64,000 bases of DNA, from contig NZ_CP023278.1 in the NCBI RefSeq assembly GCF_002896875.1, positions 6,392,501-6,456,500 of the forward strand, given 5' to 3'. Origin of the DNA: Nostoc sp. CENA543 (GTDB lineage: Bacteria > Cyanobacteriota > Cyanobacteriia > Cyanobacteriales > Nostocaceae). The position numbers and the translations under genes are program-made. Positions 51,911 to 61,366 of the stretch are shown here, one piece after another (the stretch's first letter is position 1; each line of letters starts with the position of its first letter). Under the pieces are notes generated by a model that saw nothing but the letters and a program-made list of their open reading frames with translations, was not told the DNA's origin and searched no databases.

Positions 51911-54652
51911 ATGACGACTAATAATTTATCTACTTCAGTTATTTCTTTAGCACAATTTAATCAGACGCTTGGTTATTCTCTCTCCGAAACCGAATTCAAC
52001 CAATGTCTGCAACAAGTTAAATTTATTAATCCCAAAGTGGGGAAATTTTGGCAAGGAACTGATGTAGAACCAGGTATTTATCTAGTCATCAGTGGTAAAG
52101 TCCGGTTATTAAATGATGCTGGTGAATTAGTAACTTCTTTAGAAGCAGGCGCATCATTTGGAGAATTCACACTATTTCCAGAAGTGCGATTTCAACCTTA
52201 CGCTGCTAGAGCCAGTGTGAATTTACAACTATGTTTTATTCCTGGTGAGATGCTATCACCATTGATGGTGAAGTATCCACAAATTCGCGAACATCTGCGT
52301 AGTCTGGCTCAAATTCGTCATTCCTTGATGGGAAACTGCGAAGATACCCCAGCAACGGAGACAGTAACATCTTCCAATGAAGAAGAAGAAGCAGCATCAT
52401 TTGCTACACCAATCGCCGAACCAAAAGCACAAGCCAAGATTAGCAAAGCCTATTTTCCCACCCCTACCCAAAAAATCGGGCATTTATGGCAAAAAACCCT
52501 GCGTCGTTACCCATTCTATGCTCAACAAAGTGGTTCCGACTGTGGTGCAGCTTGTTTAGTCATGATTTCTCGTTACTGGGGGAAAAGATTTAGTGTTAAC
52601 CGGATGCGGGATATCGCTAATGTAGACCGCAATGGCGCATCCTTACGGGGTTTATCGGTAGCGGCTGAAAGCATCGGCTTTTCTACTCGACCAGTAAAAG
52701 CTAGTTTAGATCAATTGGCTAAACAAAATTTACCTGCGATCGCGCACTGGGAAGGCAAACATTACATAGTTGTTTACGAAATTACCTCTAAACACGTTAT
52801 TGTTGCTGACCCTGCAATTGGACAAATCAGTTTAACTCATCGAGAATTTAAAGCTAATTGGACAGGCTATGCACTACTTTTGCAACCAACAGCAATGCTC
52901 AAAGATGCAAAAGAAAGTTCTACACCTTTTTGGCAATTCTTTGAATTACTCAAGCCATACTCTTTAGTAATGTTTGAGGTGCTGGTTGCTTCTATATTTA
53001 TTCAAATATTCGGTTTAATTACACCTTTATTTACCCAACTAATATTAGACAGAGTAGTTGTCCAACGCTCAGAATTAACTCTTACTGCCGTCGGCATAGG
53101 ATTACTCATTTTTAGTCTATTCCGTGTCGCCATGATGGGGTTAAGACAATATCTTCTTGACCACACAGCTAATAAGATAGATTTAGCTTTAATCGTGGCA
53201 TTTATTCGCCACACATTAAAACTTCCCTTAAATTTCTTTGAGTCGCGTTATGTAGGTGATATTCTCTCTCGTGTCCAGGAGAATCGCAAGATTCAACGCT
53301 TTTTATCTGGTGAAGCCTTATCAATTCTCTTAGACTTACTCACTGTTTTTATCTATGTAGGATTGATGTGGTGGTACAGTTGGAAAATGGCATTGTTGGC
53401 ATTGGTAATTGTGCCGCCTTTTGCAGCTTTAGCTTTAATTGCTACACCGTTTTTACAGAGAACTTCCAGAGAAATATTTAATGCGATCGCTCAAGAAAGC
53501 AGTTATCTAATTGAAGCTTTAACTGGTATCAGAACTGTCAAAGCTACAGCAGTTGAACAAACAGTACGTTGGCATTGGGAAGACTTATTAAATAAAGAAG
53601 TCAAAACTACTTTTTCTGGTCAAGTTATTAATAACCGTCTGCAAATTTTCAGTAATATCATCCAAGGTGTAATGACCACTGCATTACTCTGGTTTGGTGC
53701 TTACTTAGTCATTCATGATCAATTAACAATTGGACAATTAGTAGCATTTAATATGCTCATGTCCAATATCATCACTCCCTTTCAACGCTTAACTGTCTTG
53801 TGGAATCAATTACAAGAAGTCATCATTGCTGTAGAGCGAATTAATGACGTTTTAGACACAGAACCAGAAGAGAATTTAATTTACCAATCACGCCAAAGTT
53901 TACCCCAACTTAAAGGTCACATTAAATTTGATAACGTGACATTTCGTTATCATCCAGAAAGTGACAATAATATCTTAGAAAATCTCAGTTTTACCATCAA
54001 ACCTGGTCAAATGGTTGCCCTAGTAGGGCGTAGTGGTTCTGGTAAAACTACTATTTCTAAATTAGTTTTAGGCTTATATCCTCCTACAGACGGCAAAGTT
54101 TTAATTGATGGTCAAGATATTACTAGTTTGTCGTTAACTTCCTTACGTCAACAAGTAGGGGTAGTTGATCAAGACACATTTTTATTTGGCGGCTCAATCC
54201 GAGAAAATATTAGTTTAGGACAGCCTAGTGCCACTTTAAATGACATCATTGAAGCAGCTAAATTAGCTGGTGCTGATGAATTTATTAAAAAGCTCCCAAT
54301 GGGTTATGAAACTCAAATCGGCGAAGGTGGCGGGTTATTATCTGGTGGACAAAGACAGCGCATCGCCATTGCTAGAGCCTTATTAGGTAATCCCCAGTTA
54401 TTAGTTCTAGATGAAGCAACCTCTCACCTCGATACAGAATCAGAAAGAATTATTCAAAGAAACTTAAATACTATTCTCCGAGGAAGAACCACACTAGTTA
54501 TTGCTCACCGTCTATCTACAATTCGGCAAGCGGATTTGATTTTAGTGCTTGATAGAGGTGTATTAATTGAGAGTGGCAATCATGAAGAATTAATGGCAAA
54601 ACGAGGTCATTATTTCTATCTCAATCAGCAACAAATGCAAGGAATAGAGTAA
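51911..54652 (+). CDS. C39-peptidase ABC exporter with N-terminal cNMP-binding-like domain
   Basis: A 913-residue type I secretion exporter. Residues about 30-140 look like a cyclic-nucleotide-binding domain (GIYLVISGKVRLLNDAGELV, then GASFGEF). A C39 peptidase (195-320) has an intact triad: Cys211 in SGSDCGAAC, His284 in GKHYIVVY and Asp300 in VADPA, with the oxyanion Gln in AQQSG. Six membrane helices span about 340-620. The ATPase has Walker A (about 704-712, GRSGSGKTT), LSGGQRQ (about 809) and LVLDEATSHLD. Such exporters cut a double-glycine leader and export the peptide. The layout recalls HetC and bacteriocin exporters. No candidate precursor gene is adjacent. Confidence 0.92.
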   Translation: MTTNNLSTSVISLAQFNQTLGYSLSETEFNQCLQQVKFINPKVGKFWQGTDVEPGIYLVISGKVRLLNDAGELVTSLEAGASFGEFTLFPEVRFQPYAARASVNLQLCFIPGEMLSPLMVKYPQIREHLRSLAQIRHSLMGNCEDTPATETVTSSNEEEEAASFATPIAEPKAQAKISKAYFPTPTQKIGHLWQKTLRRYPFYAQQSGSDCGAACLVMISRYWGKRFSVNRMRDIANVDRNGASLRGLSVAAESIGFSTRPVKASLDQLAKQNLPAIAHWEGKHYIVVYEITSKHVIVADPAIGQISLTHREFKANWTGYALLLQPTAMLKDAKESSTPFWQFFELLKPYSLVMFEVLVASIFIQIFGLITPLFTQLILDRVVVQRSELTLTAVGIGLLIFSLFRVAMMGLRQYLLDHTANKIDLALIVAFIRHTLKLPLNFFESRYVGDILSRVQENRKIQRFLSGEALSILLDLLTVFIYVGLMWWYSWKMALLALVIVPPFAALALIATPFLQRTSREIFNAIAQESSYLIEALTGIRTVKATAVEQTVRWHWEDLLNKEVKTTFSGQVINNRLQIFSNIIQGVMTTALLWFGAYLVIHDQLTIGQLVAFNMLMSNIITPFQRLTVLWNQLQEVIIAVERINDVLDTEPEENLIYQSRQSLPQLKGHIKFDNVTFRYHPESDNNILENLSFTIKPGQMVALVGRSGSGKTTISKLVLGLYPPTDGKVLIDGQDITSLSLTSLRQQVGVVDQDTFLFGGSIRENISLGQPSATLNDIIEAAKLAGADEFIKKLPMGYETQIGEGGGLLSGGQRQRIAIARALLGNPQLLVLDEATSHLDTESERIIQRNLNTILRGRTTLVIAHRLSTIRQADLILVLDRGVLIESGNHEELMAKRGHYFYLNQQQMQGIE

Positions 54653-54734
54653 AAATCAGGAATTTACTCTCAAATAATTGTAATTAGTTCAGAGATAAGT
54701 TTCACTTCAACATTATCAGTATTTACCAAGTAAG

Positions 54735-56264
54735 ATGCCTAACACCACCCTATTAGATGAACAGGTAGATAATCCCCCAACAGAAAATCAAATTGAGCCG
54801 GAAAATTTTTCTACACAAACTGTAGAAAATAACACTGATGATTGGTCTAATGCTACTAAGGAATTACTTGATAGCTTACCCCAAGTTTGGACAAGAGGAT
54901 TACTATATTTTCTAGTTATCTTTGTATCTATCATTATACCTTGGTCAATGTTATCCAAAGTCGATGAAACTGGTACTGGTAGAGGCAGGTTAGAACCAAA
55001 AGGGAAGACAGTAAGACTCGATACATCTGTTGTAGGAACTGTCGCAGAAATTCGCGTCAAAGAAGGTGAAGCAGTTAAAGCAGGTCAAACATTATTAACA
55101 TTAGACTCTGAATTAACTAAGGCTGAACTTAGAGAAATTCAAGAAAAATTAGAAGGACAATTAAATCGTCTCTCACAGCTAAATTCCTCTAAAAATCAAT
55201 TAGTTGTCGCTTTAGCCACTCAACAACAGCAAAATCAATCTCAAGAATTAGAAAAGCAAACCCAAATTGACCAAGCACGCAGAAATCTTGATGCTTTGAT
55301 TAATGCTTATAATTTCCAGAAAGATGAAAAGTTAGCACAAGTTAACCAAGCTAAACAAGCAATTGGTCACAGTCAAACGGCTAGTCTTTTAGTTGCTGGT
55401 AGTTTAGCCAGTACAGAACGGGAAGTACAACGTTACAATAATCTTTACAAAGAAGGAATTGTTCCCGAAATTAATCTTGTGGAAAAGCAAGATATTGCCA
55501 AAGAAAAACAAAAGTTATATGAACAAAGTAAGTCTGATGTAGCGCAGGCTAAGTTACGTCTAGCAGAACAACAAAGTAGTTATGAACGCAGTATTCGCCA
55601 AGCCAAAGCAGATATTGAACAAGCTCGTCTGCGTTTAACGGAACAAGAAAACAGCTATCAAACTTTAACTCGTTCTGGTAAGTTAGCTGTACTGAAAATT
55701 GAAGAACAACAAAAGTCCTTAGATACAGATATTACTGCTCTCCAATCAGAAATAGCCCAGACAAAAAGACAAATTGAATCCTTACAAATTCAATTAGAAC
55801 AACGCAATCTCAAAGCACCTGTAGACGGTATTCTCTTCCAATTACCAATTCAAAAAGCAGGTTCTGTTGTACAACCAGGTGCAATGGTAGCAGAAATTTC
55901 TCCCAAAGGTTCACCTTTAATTATTAGAGCGCAAATGGCGACTAATGAAAGTGGATTTTTGCGGACAGGATTACCAGTCAAGCTAAAATTTGATGCCTAT
56001 CCTTTCCAAGATTATGGAATCGTTGAAGGAAAATTAGTAGAAATTTCGCCTACTACATCAGAAATAGATACTCCCAATGGTAAAGTCTCTGCATATAACT
56101 TAGAAATCGCCTTACAAAAAGATTGTATTCCTTCCGCTAATAAATGTATTCCCTTACGTCCTGGTGATACGGCAACGGCTGAGGTGATCATTCGTCAACG
56201 TCGCATTATTGATTTCCTACTTGATCCGTTTAAGAAATTACAGCAGGGAGGAGTAAAGCTTTAA
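54735..56264 (+). CDS. HlyD-family membrane fusion protein of the C39 exporter
   Basis: A 509-residue adaptor. A polar cytoplasmic N terminus (1-55) and one membrane helix (about 56-75, LLYFLVIFVSIIIPWSMLSK) are followed by the half-lipoyl GTVAEIRVKEGEAVKAGQTL and a very long coiled-coil region (about 130-360) with tandem LRLAEQQSSYERSIRQAKAD-like heptads. The second lipoyl/beta-barrel part (LKAPVDGILFQLPI, then GMVAEISP-like and RPGDTATAEVIIRQRRI) closes it. It bridges the inner-membrane exporter and an outer-membrane TolC-like channel, which is not encoded here. It lies 82 bp after the ABC gene; the spacer has a weak AAG-rich ribosome site. Confidence 0.92.
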   Translation: MPNTTLLDEQVDNPPTENQIEPENFSTQTVENNTDDWSNATKELLDSLPQVWTRGLLYFLVIFVSIIIPWSMLSKVDETGTGRGRLEPKGKTVRLDTSVVGTVAEIRVKEGEAVKAGQTLLTLDSELTKAELREIQEKLEGQLNRLSQLNSSKNQLVVALATQQQQNQSQELEKQTQIDQARRNLDALINAYNFQKDEKLAQVNQAKQAIGHSQTASLLVAGSLASTEREVQRYNNLYKEGIVPEINLVEKQDIAKEKQKLYEQSKSDVAQAKLRLAEQQSSYERSIRQAKADIEQARLRLTEQENSYQTLTRSGKLAVLKIEEQQKSLDTDITALQSEIAQTKRQIESLQIQLEQRNLKAPVDGILFQLPIQKAGSVVQPGAMVAEISPKGSPLIIRAQMATNESGFLRTGLPVKLKFDAYPFQDYGIVEGKLVEISPTTSEIDTPNGKVSAYNLEIALQKDCIPSANKCIPLRPGDTATAEVIIRQRRIIDFLLDPFKKLQQGGVKL

Positions 56265-56355
56265 AATTATATTATTTAATATTGCCCAAACAATTTAGGA
56301 AAATCATCATTTGAACGTGAAGTTTTAATTCTCATCTAATTTTAGGAACTTGATT

Positions 56356-57090
56356 ATGTCACAAACAATTACTATTACCAGCGAAGATATCATTTCTCAA
56401 ATCAAAATATCTTTTAAAACATCTGAATTAATCGAAGATATTCTGAGCTTTAAAATCATTCAAAATGCCGCAGAACAAGCAGGTATTACAGTTAGTGACC
56501 AAGAATTACAGCAAGCGGCAGACCAAATGAGATTGAGCCAAAATCTCAAGAATGCAGATGATACTTGGGAATGGTTAAATAAAAATTACCTTTCTTTAGA
56601 AGATTTTGAAAAATTAGTTTATAAAAACACTCTATCCGGTAAATTAGCTGTCCATTTATTCGCAGATAAAATTGAGCCTTACTTTTATGAACATCAGCTA
56701 GATTATGTCAGTGTAGTCTGCTATGAAATTCTCTTAGAAGATGAAGATTTAGCAATGGAACTTTTCTATGCTATTCAAGAAGGTGAAATGAGTTTCTTTG
56801 AAGTGGCTCATAAATATATTGAAAATAAAGATTTACGTAGAAAGTTAGGTTATAAAGGTAAACTGTATCGCAAAGACTTAAAACCAGAAATTTCTGCGGC
56901 TGTGTTTGCAGCAAAACCACCACAGTTACTTAAGCCAATTTTGACCTCTAAAGGGGCGCATCTAATTTTAGTAGAAGAAATTATTCAGCCAGAGCTAAAT
57001 AATTTGTTACGTCATAAAATCGCTACAGAGTTATTTAACGACTGGGTGAAGCAACAAATTGAACAATTAGATTTTACTACAGCCCTATAA
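56356..57090 (+). CDS. PpiC/SurA-type peptidylprolyl isomerase-like protein
   Basis: A 244-residue protein without a signal peptide. The N-terminal helical part (1-110, QNAAEQAGITVSDQELQQAA) resembles the SurA chaperone core and is followed by a parvulin-like domain (about 110-220: YEILLEDEDLAMELFYAIQE, then FFEVAHKYIENKDLRRKLGY, LLKPILTSKGAHLILVEE). Start ATG 56356 has AGGA at 8 bases; the TTG at 56350 is rejected. Genes of this type often accompany C39/HlyD systems in cyanobacteria and may fold or present the substrate in the cytoplasm. Key parvulin His residues are not convincingly all present, so it may be chaperone only. Confidence 0.82.
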   Translation: MSQTITITSEDIISQIKISFKTSELIEDILSFKIIQNAAEQAGITVSDQELQQAADQMRLSQNLKNADDTWEWLNKNYLSLEDFEKLVYKNTLSGKLAVHLFADKIEPYFYEHQLDYVSVVCYEILLEDEDLAMELFYAIQEGEMSFFEVAHKYIENKDLRRKLGYKGKLYRKDLKPEISAAVFAAKPPQLLKPILTSKGAHLILVEEIIQPELNNLLRHKIATELFNDWVKQQIEQLDFTTAL

Positions 57091-57457
57091 ATCATCAGGA
57101 TTTCAGATTTAAAGTATTCCAAAAGTCTAAAACCATACTACTTCAATCTTTAAAATTTGGTATCATAATTAACATCAATTTAGTGTCCTGGTTTCTTCAC
57201 GAAGCTGGGATCTTTTCCTTTAAATAGCTTTTACATTTAGTAAGTAGCCTTTTGTCAACCGGTTGTGTGTTTTGAAGTACATAGTTTCAAGCCCACTATA
57301 ATTTTTGGACAGCATTTTTGCTGAGTGATCTGTAGCTCTGAGTAAAATTGCTGTTTATCTAAGATTTAACTGTGCCTGAATCATGTGGTTTTCAGACCGT
57401 ATCAATACTATTTTTGACAATTGCAATGATAATACTTGAAGTTTTGCATAAAAGCTT
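57091..57457. other. Spacer after the secretion operon
   Basis: It contains a terminator-like hairpin (57186-57220) and AT-rich DNA. It was searched by eye for a small precursor gene with a Gly-Gly leader; none was seen. The fghA promoter should lie in its 3' half. Confidence 0.55.
57186..57220 (+). terminator. Probable terminator of the secretion operon
   Basis: TCCTGGTTTC pairs with GAAGCTGGGA (three G-U pairs) around TTCAC and is followed by TCTTTTCCTTT. It is a diverged member of the CCCAG/CTGGG hairpin family seen at 10061 and 43433. Confidence 0.6.
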
Positions 57458-58306
57458 ATGAATAATCTCAATTTAATCTCTGAATATAAAAATTTTGACG
57501 GTCAACTCGGCTTTTATTCTCATCACTCTTCAAGCTGCAATAGTGAAATGCGTTTTGCAGTTTATCAGCCACCACAAGCTAGCCAAAACCCTGTACCCGT
57601 TCTGTATTTTCTCTCTGGTTTAACTTGTACTGAGGAGAATTTTATCGTGAAAGCCGGGGCGCAACGTTATGCGGCTGAGTATGGTTTGATGTTAGTTGCA
57701 CCGGATACTAGTCCCCGTAACACTGGAATTGCTGGTGAGGATGATAACTGGGACTTTGGTATTGGTGCGGGTTTTTATGTGGATGCGACAGAAGCACCTT
57801 GGCGATCGCACTATCAAATGTATAGTTATATTGTGCAGGAATTACCAGCTATCATTGCCGCTAATTTTCCTGTACAGCCTGAAAATCAAGGGATTTGCGG
57901 TCATTCAATGGGTGGACACGGGGCGTTAGTATGTGCAATGCGAAATCCTAATTTATACAAATCAGTATCAGCATTTGCACCCATAGTTGCCCCGATGCGT
58001 TGTCCTTGGGGACAAAAAGCTTTTCAAGGTTATTTAGGTAGCAATCAAGAAACTTGGCGTGCTTATGATGCTAGCGAATTAGTACAGCAAGTTGGCTTTC
58101 ACAGTGCAATTTTGATAGATCAAGGGACTGCTGATAAATTTTTAGAAGTGCAACTACTCACAGATGTATTTGCCCAAGCTTGTAAAACTGTGAACCAACC
58201 CCTAAACTTGCGATATCAAGCAGGTTATGACCATAGTTACTATTTTATCGCCAGTTTTATAGAAGATCATATTCGCCATCATGCGATCGCTTTTGGTTTA
58301 ATGTGA
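57458..58306 (+). CDS. fghA: S-formylglutathione hydrolase
   Basis: A 282-residue esterase-D-type alpha/beta hydrolase of normal length. The nucleophile motif is GHSMGGHGAL, the acid lies in IDQGTADKFL and the His in GYDHSYYFIASFIEDH. YFLSGLTCTEENFIVKAG and APDTSPRNTGI are also diagnostic. It hydrolyses S-formylglutathione to formate and glutathione in formaldehyde detoxification, downstream of a glutathione-dependent alcohol dehydrogenase, which is not in this window. It is monocistronic; an ATG preceded by AAAAGCTT without a clear ribosome site. Confidence 0.95.
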   Translation: MNNLNLISEYKNFDGQLGFYSHHSSSCNSEMRFAVYQPPQASQNPVPVLYFLSGLTCTEENFIVKAGAQRYAAEYGLMLVAPDTSPRNTGIAGEDDNWDFGIGAGFYVDATEAPWRSHYQMYSYIVQELPAIIAANFPVQPENQGICGHSMGGHGALVCAMRNPNLYKSVSAFAPIVAPMRCPWGQKAFQGYLGSNQETWRAYDASELVQQVGFHSAILIDQGTADKFLEVQLLTDVFAQACKTVNQPLNLRYQAGYDHSYYFIASFIEDHIRHHAIAFGLM

Positions 58307-58448
58307 GGGACTGGGTACTGGGGACTGGGGACTGGGAATAAACTATTCTTCAGTGACCAAACTAATGAGAAACTCTAGATGAAATTTTAAAGTGTATTTC
58401 CCTTACACCCCTATACCCCTACACCCTTCCTGAAGGAAAAAGCAACTC

Positions 58449-59240
58449 ATGAGTCTGGTTTGGCAAGCTGATTTTTATCGTAGTCCTCATAAAGATGCCG
58501 CAGGTCATACTTTATGGGAGTTGTTGATTTGTGATTCCACTCGTAGTTTTGAATATACTGCTACCTGTCTTCAGTCTGAGGCGAACGCCAGTTGGTTAAC
58601 TATGCAGTTTCAGCAGGCGGCTAATGGCAACTTACCAGATGTTATTCAGGTATTTCGTCCCCAATCCTTGAGTTTAATTGAGACAGCCGGGGAAAATCTA
58701 GGTGTTAAAGTTGTACCATCACGCCAAACTGTGGCTTTGAAAGAATGGTTAACCCAAAAGCAATATCCCATAGCCATAGATAAACCCCCACCATTACCCT
58801 TACCGGAAAACCTTTGGGGGGAGGAATGGCGATTTGCGACAATTCCGGCTGGTGATCTTGTGGATTTATTTAGCGATCGCCCAATTCCCATTGTGTCTAT
58901 GCCAGAATCTCTACAACCCCTAAATCTAGGTTTGGCATCAACAGTAGCAATTCCTGGTGTAGTGATTTTTGGTGGTAGGCGATCGCTCCGTTTAGCCCAA
59001 TGGCTACAATCAGTAAATCCCGTCTCTCTTGAATATATTGCTGGTGCGCCAGATGGTTTAGTTTTAGAAGCCAGTTTAGTAGATAGATGGATTTTAGTAA
59101 CTTTTGAAGACACAGAAGTTACAGCCGCCGCTAAAGTTTACGAACAGCGCAAACAGCAAAGCCGAGGACTACATTTTTTGATAGTACAACCCGATGATTC
59201 CGGCATGACTTACACAGGTGTGTGGTTGTTACAAGAATAG
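58449..59240 (+). CDS. Tab2/Atab2-family RNA-binding protein
   Basis: A 263-residue protein of the Tab2 family (formerly DUF1092). The N-terminal VWQADFYRSPHKDAAGHTLW, ELLICDS, PDVIQVFRPQSLSLIE and the C-terminal ILVTFEDTEVTAAAKVYEQR, then GLHFLIVQPDDSG, are typical. In Chlamydomonas and Arabidopsis these proteins are needed for translation of photosystem I (and II) reaction-centre mRNAs; the cyanobacterial role is less clear but probably related to photosystem assembly. The length is normal and no membrane segments are seen. An AAGGAAAAA ribosome-site-like run lies 12 bases before the ATG. Confidence 0.9.
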   Translation: MSLVWQADFYRSPHKDAAGHTLWELLICDSTRSFEYTATCLQSEANASWLTMQFQQAANGNLPDVIQVFRPQSLSLIETAGENLGVKVVPSRQTVALKEWLTQKQYPIAIDKPPPLPLPENLWGEEWRFATIPAGDLVDLFSDRPIPIVSMPESLQPLNLGLASTVAIPGVVIFGGRRSLRLAQWLQSVNPVSLEYIAGAPDGLVLEASLVDRWILVTFEDTEVTAAAKVYEQRKQQSRGLHFLIVQPDDSGMTYTGVWLLQE

Positions 59241-59390
59241 GGGATTGGGGACTGGGGATTGGGGATTGGGAAGATGGGGAAGTGTGGGGAGTGTGGGGAG
59301 TGTGGGGAGAGAGGGAGGAAAGATTTCTTCCCTATCCTCCCACACCTCCCACCCCTCCCACACTTCCTGCTTGCCCCCTTGCCCCCTGCC
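59239..59390. repeat. GGGGATTGG/GTGTGGGGA and CCTCCCACA repeat block
   Basis: Purine-rich units (59240-59320) and a complementary pyrimidine-rich segment with CTCCCACACCTCCCACC (59336-59362) could fold into a long hairpin between the converging Tab2-like gene and hemB. The same composite occurs at 48570-48665 and, in part, at 1140-1230. Confidence 0.8.
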
Positions 59391-59391
59391 C

Positions 59392-60454
<1,063 letters not shown>

Positions 60455-60533
60455 AACAAACTCACTCAAGGTGTCTAACACAGCAGAATATTGGGGGGAT
60501 TGGGGACAAGGTAGACAAGGTAGGAGATGAGAA

Positions 60534-60658
60534 AAACTGTTCCCTGTTCCCTGTTCTCTGTTCTCTGTTCTCTAATGACTAATGACTAATGACTAATGAC
60601 TAATGACTAATGACTAATGACTAATGACTATTGACTATTGACTATTGACCATTGACTA
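60534..60658. repeat. GTTCTCT and TAATGAC tandem repeats
   Basis: About five GTTCCCT/GTTCTCT heptamers (60539-60573) are followed by about eleven ACTAATG-type heptamers (60573-60658), ending at the stop of the next gene. Confidence 0.9.
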
Positions 60659-61153
60659 CTAAAAACGCAACCCAACACCACCCTGAACAGAGACAGCCGC
60701 ACCGCCGCCATTACGATAGGCATCAAAAGCGATGATCGCATTACCGAAAAGTACGGTGTTACTGTTGGGGACAACATAATCAACACCAGGTTGCAAAGCA
60801 AAACTGATTTTGTCACCTACAGGAGAAGCACTGTCACCACCAGTTAAAACTAAACCAGCACCTAAATAAGCATCAGTTTGCCAATTTAGAGGCACATCAT
60901 AAGAAACCGTAGGTACAACTGCTGTATTCTGACCTACCAAAGCTTGAGCGCGAAAAGAAATTGGTGCTTCTAAAAGCTTGTAACGAAAAGCCAACACCCC
61001 ACCAACTTGTACACCATCGGTCAACCCAACTGTCGGCCCCACACCTACATAACTACCATAGGCAACCTGCGCTTGTGCTGACTGAGTATTAATAGTCAAA
61101 CTCAATATTGAACTTATTCCTAAACCTGCAACTAAATGATGTATATATTTCAT
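60659..61153 (-). CDS. Outer-membrane-like beta-barrel protein, unknown function
   Basis: A 164-residue exported protein. ATG 61153 (MKYIHH) has a TGAGGA ribosome site; a GTG five codons upstream is less likely. The signal peptide ends near SAQA before QVAYG. The mature part alternates polar and hydrophobic residues with many Gly and Tyr (GSYVGVGPTVGLTDGVQVGG, then DAYLGAGLVLTGG) and ends in GGVGLRF, the terminal Phe typical of outer-membrane barrels. About eight strands would fit. The family was not recognised. It is monocistronic, bounded by heptamer repeats. Confidence 0.75.
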   Translation of the reverse strand: MKYIHHLVAGLGISSILSLTINTQSAQAQVAYGSYVGVGPTVGLTDGVQVGGVLAFRYKLLEAPISFRAQALVGQNTAVVPTVSYDVPLNWQTDAYLGAGLVLTGGDSASPVGDKISFALQPGVDYVVPNSNTVLFGNAIIAFDAYRNGGGAAVSVQGGVGLRF

Positions 61154-61235
61154 CACCCAATTCCTCACACCATCTGAGATTCTCCCAGTTTAATTGAATA
61201 CTGATGATCAAGGCAAAATCTTTACTTAGGGCTGG

Positions 61236-61365
61236 GGATTGGGGACTTGTCAATTCAAAATTCAAAATTCAAGAAGGATTGGGGACTGGGGATTGGGGAT
61301 TGGGGATTGGGATAAAATCTCTCTATACCCTTACACCCCTAAACCCCTATACCCCTACACCCCTA
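61236..61365. repeat. Mixed repeat block upstream of the small barrel gene
   Basis: AATTCAAAATTCAAAATTC (61251-61272), GGGGACTGGGGATTGGGG units (61281-61310) and TACACCCCTAAACCCC units (61325-61365) follow each other in the spacer. Confidence 0.85.
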
Positions 61366-61366
61366 C

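Noticed and set aside
57091-57457. Leader-peptide (Gly-Gly) precursor gene next to the C39 exporter
   Set aside because: No short frame with a ribosome site and a Gly-Gly or Gly-Ala leader motif was found in this spacer, nor in 50892-51303.
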